Below are positions 1-3,251 of a stretch of 7,531 nt of DNA, one piece after another. Position 1 is the stretch's first letter. Every line of letters begins with the position of its first letter. This DNA is from Dehalococcoidia bacterium UBA5629. GTDB lineage: Bacteria > Chloroflexota > Dehalococcoidia > GIF9 > UBA5629. Made by a program: the position numbers and the translations under genes. The stretch is from NCBI GenBank assembly GCA_002421445.1, contig DIKB01000082.1, forward strand, positions 1 to 7,531. Direction: 5' to 3'. The notes under the pieces were generated by a model, which saw only the letters and a program-made list of their open reading frames with translations, had not been told where the DNA came from and did no database searches.

Positions 1-288
1 GAAGAGTTTTGCGAAGATGGGATCTTCTGCAAGTTCCTTCTTGATGAGTGCCTGCCTTTTGGCAGAGACCCTTGCTGCTTCTTCGAGAAGTTCCTTCTCG
101 TAGGTTGCCTGATTGAACAGGCTACGCTTGGCATGGTTGGTATCCATATCGGTCATCATGCGTTCGAACATGTTGGCACCGGTTGCAATACCAGTGACGA
201 TTTTTGTCGCTGCATTGGCAGTGGTGCTGATGGTGTCGAAGACGTTGATGGTAGCCTGCGATGCAGACGTGAGTACGGATGTGCTCAT
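1..288 (-). CDS. Hypothetical phage protein, C-terminus beyond the left edge
   Basis: I do not recognise this gene. Read leftward from ATG at 288 it stays open for 96 codons to base 1, so the C-terminus is missing. The start is supported by AGGAG at 296-300, seven bases upstream. The first 45 residues are rich in Thr, Ser and Ala (begins MSTSVLTSASQATINVFDTI). From about residue 50 the protein turns charged and helical, with many Lys/Glu (KELLEEAARVSAKRQALIKK), which suggests a helical or coiled-coil body. No signal peptide or enzyme motif is visible. It has the same strand as the 909-1787 operon but is separated from it by about 620 bp of non-coding DNA, so it probably has its own leader. 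A small structural or virion-associated protein is possible but unproven. Confidence 0.75.
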   Translation of the reverse strand, partial: MSTSVLTSASQATINVFDTISTTANAATKIVTGIATGANMFERMMTDMDTNHAKRSLFNQATYEKELLEEAARVSAKRQALIKKELAEDPIFAKLF

Positions 289-306
289 GGGTTGGCTCCT
301 AGTAAG

Positions 307-326
307 TTGGATCACCATTGATCCAA
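307..326. repeat. 7-bp stem-loop in the leader of the left-edge gene
   Basis: TTGGATC (307-313) and GATCCAA (320-326) form a perfect 7-bp inverted repeat around a 6-nt loop. It sits six bases upstream of the Shine-Dalgarno sequence of the minus-strand gene that starts at 288. In that mRNA it would be a 5' leader hairpin that could affect ribosome access or stability. No T-run follows on either strand, so it is not a terminator. Confidence 0.6.
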
Positions 327-329
327 TGG

Positions 330-340
330 GGGCGCAGCCC
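330..340. repeat. Small GC-rich hairpin with 3-nt loop
   Basis: GGGC (330-333), loop GCA, GCCC (337-340). Short, but GC-rich and with a GNA-type trinucleotide loop, a class known to form unusually stable DNA mini-hairpins. It lies between the leader hairpin at 307-326 and the larger hairpin at 377-405. Its role is unknown. Confidence 0.35.
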
Positions 341-376
341 AGTGTATGTGTGAGTGTAGCCGGGGGGGTACCTCAC

Positions 377-405
377 TAGTGTAGGTGCTCCGCACCTAAG
401 CACTA
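377..405 (+). promoter_or_regulatory. Candidate N4 virion-RNA-polymerase-type hairpin promoter
   Basis: The inverted repeat TAGGTGC (382-388), loop TCC (389-391), GCACCTA (392-398) gives a perfect 7-bp stem with a 3-nt loop. Five more pairs, TAGTG (377-381) with CACTA (401-405), extend it across an AG bulge. On the minus strand the centre reads GC-GGA-GC, the same core as the N4 early promoter hairpins, which vRNAP reads on the template strand. Using the N4 numbering as I remember it, the key template purines G(-11), at the loop centre, and G(-8) fall at 390 and 393, and both are G here. Transcription would then run rightward from about 400-401, toward the structured region at 510-887. No T-run follows on either side, so this is not an intrinsic terminator. 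The vRNAP gene is not in the window, so function is inferred. Confidence 0.45.
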
Positions 406-438
406 CCATGGTCAATTCCTATGGGTTATTTTCCCATG

Positions 439-509
439 CAAAAAAATCTGAGATAATATTTTCTCTATAGGATTATATAGATAATGTCTATCTAATCGAA
501 TAAAATAGA
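439..509. promoter_or_regulatory. AT-rich segment with possible promoter elements
   Basis: A strongly AT-rich block separates the 377-405 hairpin from the structured region. It contains a perfect TATAAT on the minus strand (477 to 472), which could serve the gene starting at 288, although no good -35 box sits at the right distance. It also has AGATAAT twice on the + strand (451-457 and 479-485) and a dyad TAGATA/TATCTA (478-483 and 489-494). A smaller hairpin, ATGGG/CCCAT, lies just to the left (421-437). These are suggestive only; AT-rich DNA makes such matches by chance. Confidence 0.25.
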
Positions 510-570
510 AAGACCCCGGATCTCAATCTGCAAGGAGCCATCCAAAGCAACAGAGAGATCACGGGGTCTT
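510..570. repeat. Long bulged stem-loop at the left end of the structured region
   Basis: AAGACCCCG (510-518) pairs with CGGGGTCTT (562-570). GATCTC (519-524) pairs with GAGATC (555-560) after a single bulged A (561). TCTG/CAGA (527-530, 551-554) continues the helix past a two-base bulge, leaving a 20-nt apical loop. On the minus strand TTTCTATTTTATT follows the stem, so weak leftward termination is conceivable, but the stem is far longer than a normal terminator. Confidence 0.7.
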
Positions 571-590
571 GGCCCTCTTGGGAGGGATTT

Positions 591-693
591 ATCATCTTAG
601 TGACCACCTTTTATCGCATTACAACGCATGTTAGGCAGCTAACGGTATGGACCGCTTATCGGTTCTAGTCTCTTACGAGATCACTAAGATGGT
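591..693. repeat. Branched stem unit 1 (closing stem plus three inner hairpins)
   Basis: CATCTTAGTGA (593-603) is the exact complement of TCACTAAGATG (681-691). As RNA of the + strand, two further pairs (591-693, 592-692) extend it. Inside are GTTAG/CTAAC with loop GCAG (630-643), GGACCG/CGGTTC (649-654, 660-665, one G-U) and TCTC/GAGA with loop TTAC (669-680). The layout resembles a cloverleaf but lacks a proper T arm and acceptor geometry. Confidence 0.65.
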
Positions 694-778
694 ATTGAAG
701 TCAGAGGCGATATAGACCATCCCGGTTTGCAACCACTCACCTGACTGAGCTTGGGATATTTTTCTCTCTGACTTCAAT
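694..778. repeat. Branched stem unit 2 (13-bp closing stem)
   Basis: ATTGAAGTCAGAG (694-706) is the exact complement of CTCTGACTTCAAT (766-778). Inside, ATCCC/GGGAT (719-723, 753-757) encloses two small hairpins: GGTT-TGC-AACC (724-734) and CTCA/TGAG (736-739, 746-749). It directly abuts unit 1, giving two similar branched modules in tandem. Confidence 0.65.
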
Positions 779-800
779 TCTTGAATATTTTACCATTTTT
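773..800 (+). terminator. Weak terminator-like hairpin competing with branched unit 2
   Basis: TTCAA (773-777), loop TTC, TTGAA (781-785) is followed by the T-rich run TATTTTACCATTTTT. As an intrinsic terminator for rightward transcription it is weak because the stem is short and AT-only. It shares bases 773-778 with the 3' arm of the 13-bp stem at 694-778, so the two folds are mutually exclusive, an arrangement like attenuator/anti-terminator pairs. Confidence 0.25.
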
Positions 801-806
801 ATAAGG

Positions 807-887
807 GTCTTTCCCCAAGAAAGACAATAGGGGGGTCGCATCTCTTTCTCTAGGTTTTCATCCTTGAGGAGAAGTTGACCCACCCCT
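807..887. repeat. Two stem-loops at the right end of the structured region
   Basis: GTCTTTC/GAAAGAC (807-813, 819-825) has loop CCCAA. Then a G6 run at 830-835 plus TC pairs with GACCC-A-CCC (877-885), one A bulged. Inside that, CTC-T-AGG (848-854) pairs with CCT-T-GAG (862-868) around a 7-nt loop with one T-T mismatch. Neither arm is followed by a T-run on the + strand. Confidence 0.5.
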
Positions 888-908
888 ATCTCTTTCCCTT
901 GGTTCCTG

Positions 909-1127
909 TCAAGAGGGTAGGTAGTACCCATCTGCATAGGCGCGTTCCCCGGAGACCAGCTTTTTATGCTGGTTAATCACGCTCAAAATATCATAATGAA
1001 TTTGAGAGCCTTCCGGGATGATAATAAGAGATCCTTTATCCTTATAATACTGCACTGCATTCAGTACAGTGGTATATGGAATACCATGTTTTTGGGATAT
1101 TCTCATATAAGGGAATGAGGTTTTCAT
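909..1127 (-). CDS. Small hypothetical protein, possible helix-turn-helix
   Basis: This 72-residue product is the last gene of a minus-strand trio. Its ATG (1127) overlaps the TGA of the HAD gene by four bases (ATGA), so it is probably translationally coupled; the nearest purine-rich element (GGAAGGG) is rather far upstream, at 12 bases. Residues about 9-30 (ISQKHGIPYTTVLNAVQYYK) look like a helix-turn-helix: a helix, a Gly-Ile turn, then a second helix carrying Thr-Thr-Val. The following stretch, with KDKG then SLIIIPEG, could form a short wing. There is no effector domain. If it binds DNA, the dyad in the operon promoter at 1819-1836 is an obvious candidate target, which would make it autoregulatory. 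This is inferred from sequence appearance only; it could equally be an unrelated phage accessory protein. Confidence 0.7.
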   Translation of the reverse strand: MKTSFPYMRISQKHGIPYTTVLNAVQYYKDKGSLIIIPEGSQIHYDILSVINQHKKLVSGERAYADGYYLPS

Positions 1128-1513
1128 GATATTAGAATACCCTTCCGAATGAGAATTGCCTCAACATCTCGCCAGTTGACCATGTGCCTACCGGACTGGT
1201 CATCGAATAGGGTGGGGCATCCGAGGGCAGCGTCATCGATATAGAGATGAGCGTATGCCTTGGGACTTCCTGTCCAATCGATCTGTTGAGGATTGCAGTT
1301 CACACCCCAGAAAAAAACTCCGCGTTCCTCGCAGTAGGCCACAGCCTCATCGAGTTCGGCATTGAAGCGCATTGTCCAGAGAATGAGTTTGGTATTTTGA
1401 AGCTGAAGTTTCTTCATTACCCGAAAAGCATTTGGAACTTCTCGTCCGATTTTCGGATACATATGAGAAACAATAGTACCATCAAAATCGATTGCGATAA
1501 TCTTATCAGACAT
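1124..1513 (-). CDS. HAD-superfamily hydrolase (small phosphatase-like)
   Basis: A 129-residue protein with HAD motif I at residues 9-13 (DFDGT, nucleophile D9 and acid D11), motif II Thr47 in ILWTMR, a candidate motif III Lys85 in GSPKAYAH, and the motif IV acidic pair D93-D94 in YIDDAALG. All four HAD elements are present without a large cap, as in compact phage and bacterial HAD phosphatases that act on small phosphorylated substrates; the substrate cannot be read from sequence. I chose ATG 1513 over an in-frame ATG at 1531. AAGAGG lies nine bases upstream of 1513, and this start overlaps the previous gene by only 8 bp. It sits between the PGDYG gene and the 72-aa gene in one operon, a typical nucleotide-metabolism or host-interference accessory position. 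Confidence 0.88.
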   Translation of the reverse strand: MSDKIIAIDFDGTIVSHMYPKIGREVPNAFRVMKKLQLQNTKLILWTMRFNAELDEAVAYCEERGVFFWGVNCNPQQIDWTGSPKAYAHLYIDDAALGCPTLFDDQSGRHMVNWRDVEAILIRKGILIS

Positions 1514-1787
1514 TGATGATAACCTCTTCATAGGTTTTCTCGAAAATGTCAGGTTTACAGGGATAAAACTCTCCTGCTACACCCTTGATAATATAATCTC
1601 CATAAGAGGCTTCATGATCTCCCTCAAGAGTTGGGATAATGAGACCACTTACAGCCCGCATAGGCGGTTTGGAACTGGTGCGTGTCTTTACCCCGTGATC
1701 CGCGAGCCACGAAACAATATCGAATTCAGACTGGTGGGTAAGCTGACGTGCTTCGATTTCGACTGGTTTCTTTCTGAAAATAGGCAT
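1506..1787 (-). CDS. PGDYG-type phage protein
   Basis: A 93-residue protein, first gene of the minus-strand operon, with a strong Shine-Dalgarno (AAGGAG, eight bases upstream of ATG 1787). It opens MPIFRKKPVEIEA, an opening common in this family. Its C-terminal half has the family signature around residues 60-86: SYGDYIIKGVAGEFYPCKPD followed by IFEKTYE. The usual Pro of P-G-D-Y is replaced by Tyr here. The family is widespread in phages and prophages and has no established function. The fold is expected to be small and mostly beta, with a short helical insert (residues 20-32, EFDIVSWLADHG). The stop codon overlaps the HAD gene start by 8 bp, so the two are probably coupled. Confidence 0.85.
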   Translation of the reverse strand: MPIFRKKPVEIEARQLTHQSEFDIVSWLADHGVKTRTSSKPPMRAVSGLIIPTLEGDHEASYGDYIIKGVAGEFYPCKPDIFEKTYEEVIINV

Positions 1788-1812
1788 TACATTTTCTCCT
1801 TGCTTTCTGACC

Positions 1813-1843
1813 TAGATAACACCTAAATAGTGGTGTCTGTCAA
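1813..1843 (-). promoter_or_regulatory. Promoter of the minus-strand operon with a dyad in its spacer
   Basis: On the minus strand a perfect TTGACA (1843 to 1838) is followed 19 bases later by TATCTA (1818 to 1813), or 18 bases later by TTATCT. The spacer is almost exactly filled by the inverted repeat ACACC (1819-1823) and GGTGT (1832-1836). The promoter lies 26 bases upstream of ATG 1787, so a short leader with AAGGAG fits. A dyad inside an overlong spacer is the layout of MerR-controlled promoters; simple repression by any dimeric regulator would also fit. Confidence 0.5.
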
Positions 1844-1864
1844 ACCCAAAGAAAGGACTAGACA

Positions 1865-2365
1865 ATAACTGGTGTTACTGAAGAAGAACTGAAGGCCCAT
1901 CAGAAGGATACCGGTGGCAAGCGCGTGACGCTCGATGCACTGGAAGCCAACATCAAATCGAGGCAATTCATTATCGTACCCGGTTCGATGCTGATCATCT
2001 GCGTGCTCACGCTTCAGAATGGTTTCAACGTGACCGGCGAAAGTGCTTGCGCTGATCCGACCATGTTTAACAAGGAAATCGGTGAACGGATTTCTGAAGA
2101 TAATGCCAAGAAAAAGATTTGGCCGCTTATGGGTTATGCCCTGAAGCAGGAACTTTATTTGGCAGGTGAAGGCACCACATTCCAGGATCGTGCCCGTATG
2201 GAAATGCGGGATCTCACGGATAAGCTCACAAAATTGCAGGCTTTTATCAATGGTGCTGAGCAATTCCAACGCCTGTCCGAAGAGGAACAGGATTTGCTCA
2301 TCCAACAGCTTTTCTGCATGGACGCCTATGCACGAGTGCTGGATAAGCGGATCGCACGCTTCTGA
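1865..2365 (+). CDS. N4 Gp49/Sf6 gp66 family phage protein, apparent AUA start
   Basis: This product matches the N4 Gp49/Sf6 protein 66 family from its recognisable core: RVTLDALEANI, FIIVPGSMLIICVLTLQNGF, VTGESACADP and NAKKKIWPLMGYALK. The molecular function of the family is unknown; members are common in phage genomes. The C-terminal 60 residues form a charged helix. The first standard start in frame is GTG 1925, but it lacks a well-placed ribosome site, and the codons before it (TGVTEEELKAHQKDTGGK) look like the usual family N-terminal helix. An in-frame TAG at 1859 limits extension. AAGGA (1853-1857) lies seven bases before ATA 1865, so I place the start there (166 residues). The alternative is GTG 1925 with 146 residues. 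A terminator follows at 2424. Confidence 0.85.
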   Translation: MTGVTEEELKAHQKDTGGKRVTLDALEANIKSRQFIIVPGSMLIICVLTLQNGFNVTGESACADPTMFNKEIGERISEDNAKKKIWPLMGYALKQELYLAGEGTTFQDRARMEMRDLTDKLTKLQAFINGAEQFQRLSEEEQDLLIQQLFCMDAYARVLDKRIARF

Positions 2366-2373
2366 AAAAGGAA

Positions 2374-2395
2374 TGGGGGGCCGAAAAGCCCCCCA
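2374..2395. repeat. Very GC-rich 8-bp stem-loop downstream of the Gp49/66 gene
   Basis: TGGGGGGC (2374-2381) and GCCCCCCA (2388-2395) pair perfectly around loop CGAAAA. There is no T-run on the + strand side. On the minus strand the stem is followed by ATTCCTTTTT, so it is better placed to stop leftward (antisense) transcription, or to protect the 3' end of the upstream message. Confidence 0.6.
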
Positions 2396-2423
2396 CCCAC
2401 GATCCCAAACGGCGCAAACCCAC

Positions 2424-2447
2424 AAAACACCGAATGGTGTTTTATTT
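2424..2447 (+). terminator. Intrinsic terminator after the Gp49/66 gene
   Basis: AAAACACC (2424-2431), loop GAAT, GGTGTTTT (2436-2443), then ATTT. A perfect 8-bp stem with a tetraloop and a T-rich 3' side is a standard rho-independent terminator for rightward transcription. It separates the Gp49/66 gene from the packaging operon, whose first gene starts at 2472, so that operon needs either read-through or a promoter overlapping this segment. No convincing promoter box is visible. Confidence 0.7.
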
Positions 2448-2471
2448 ATAGAATAAAGCGGTGAGAATACA

Positions 2472-3251
2472 ATGAGCCTTTTCAATTCGAAGCTGTCCAG
2501 CGCACCTCCTGCGGCGGTTGTGACTTCGGGACCACAGGAAGATGCCACTTCTTCCCTTGGTTCAGCGCCTGCGGCTACAGGTTTCACAATTGAGAGCGTG
2601 AAATCCAGTGTACCAGCTCATTTGCGGAATAATGTCACCCAAGAATTGGTTGATAATCTTAATGGGATAACCCTCGATCCTATTATGGCTGAGAATATTC
2701 GAGACAATTTTGTCTCATATTCTTCTATTTTGAAGGAAGGCCGTTTCAAACTCGATGAATATCTAAATGCTGTTTCATATGTCTCTTATAAGATAATGAA
2801 CAACACAAATGAGGAAGCTTATGCCAAGACATTTCCTCAACGATATGCCCGACTAATTGCTAACGGCACCAGTAAAAAGGCCATTTCGAGTTATGTCACT
2901 GCCTATAATAAAGGCAAATTGGTTAATCTCATTCTGGAAGCGACCCTCGTACCGTCGTGGGTGCTTAATCAGGATCTGCACCAAAAGGCAATTAACCGGC
3001 TGGCAGACCTGATGCAGAATGCTGCCAGCGAAAAGGTACAGGTCGAAGCCGCATCCAGCCTGCTAACCCATCTAGGCAAGCCGAAGGAAGGTAATTTCCA
3101 AATTAATATTGGAGAAACTGAAAACGCTGGTATGAAGGAAATGCGAGACCTACTTCAGCAAGTGGCCGCGAACCAAAGAGAAGCAATCTCGACTGGTCGA
3201 ATGAAAACGATTGACGTTGCAGCCCAACGGATCACTTCTGAGGAAGACTGA
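2472..3251 (+). CDS. Putative terminase small subunit (N4 gp69-like)
   Basis: A 259-residue protein placed immediately before the large terminase, the usual position for the subunit that recognises phage DNA and hands it to the packaging motor. It has a low-complexity Ala/Ser/Pro N-terminus (about residues 9-35), then a helical core that includes VSYSSILKEGRFKLDEYLNA, YAKTFPQRYARLIANG and SYVTAYNKGKLVNLILE. Further helices, ADLMQNAASEKVQVEAASSL then LTHLGKPKE, come next, followed by an acidic C-terminal end. The core resembles proteins annotated as N4 gp69-like or small terminase in N4-type phages (family memory, not a search). GGTGAG at 2460-2465 is six bases from ATG. The stop overlaps the terL start by one base (TGATG). 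No classical helix-turn-helix is obvious, so DNA recognition is inferred from position. Confidence 0.75.
   Translation: MSLFNSKLSSAPPAAVVTSGPQEDATSSLGSAPAATGFTIESVKSSVPAHLRNNVTQELVDNLNGITLDPIMAENIRDNFVSYSSILKEGRFKLDEYLNAVSYVSYKIMNNTNEEAYAKTFPQRYARLIANGTSKKAISSYVTAYNKGKLVNLILEATLVPSWVLNQDLHQKAINRLADLMQNAASEKVQVEAASSLLTHLGKPKEGNFQINIGETENAGMKEMRDLLQQVAANQREAISTGRMKTIDVAAQRITSEED

Larger units (their letters stand above)
510..887 (+). ncRNA. Candidate large structured non-coding RNA
   Basis: About 380 bp without a credible gene is filled by consecutive inverted repeats: a 15-bp bulged stem (510-570), a 5-bp hairpin (573-586), a branched unit closed by an 11-14 bp stem (591-693), a second branched unit closed by a 13-bp stem (694-778), a 7-bp hairpin (807-825) and a bulged 8-bp stem (829-887). 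Several pairs exist only in a + strand RNA because they are G-U there (G650-U664, U592-G692, G707-U765), which favours + orientation, downstream of the hairpin promoter candidate at 377-405. I do not recognise a family. It is not a canonical tRNA, and I could not lay out a group I intron core. GOLLD- or ROOL-type phage RNAs are the obvious comparisons. The ends are uncertain. Confidence 0.5.

Noticed and set aside
113..379. 88-residue + strand open frame at the left edge
   Set aside because: It is antisense to the minus-strand gene that has a well-placed AGGAG and a sensible helical product.
377..405. Intrinsic terminator
   Set aside because: The stem is strong but no T-run follows on either strand.
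709..750. Hammerhead-like ribozyme (CTGACTGAG)
   Set aside because: The conserved CUGANGA core is interrupted by an extra base, and no matching GAAA plus cleavage-site arrangement is present.
593..778. tRNA genes (cloverleaf-like folds, a GGTTCTAGTC string resembling a T arm, and on the minus strand a D-arm-like AGCTCAGTCAGG)
   Set aside because: Closing stems are 11-13 bp, not 7, and no proper T arm with a paired 5-bp stem or anticodon arm with a 7-nt loop can be drawn on either strand.
640..830. Group I intron core (minus-strand AGAGACTAGA resembling element R; GGGGAAAG and ATCCCAAGC resembling P and Q; + strand GATATAGACC resembling S)
   Set aside because: The lookalike elements fall on different strands or in orders incompatible with P3-P8 pairing, they clash with the much stronger long stems, and no interrupted gene is evident.
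737..937. 66-residue open frame on the minus strand
   Set aside because: It lies on top of the structured repeats, has no good ribosome site, and has random-looking composition; it also overlaps the end of the 72-residue gene.
1124..1531. Longer HAD gene starting at 1531
   Set aside because: It would add six residues from inside the upstream gene's end, and the best ribosome site serves ATG 1513.
1823..2587. 254-residue open frame on the minus strand
   Set aside because: It is antisense to the Gp49/66 family gene and the start of the small terminase gene, whose products are recognisable; the antisense frame stays open because of codon bias.
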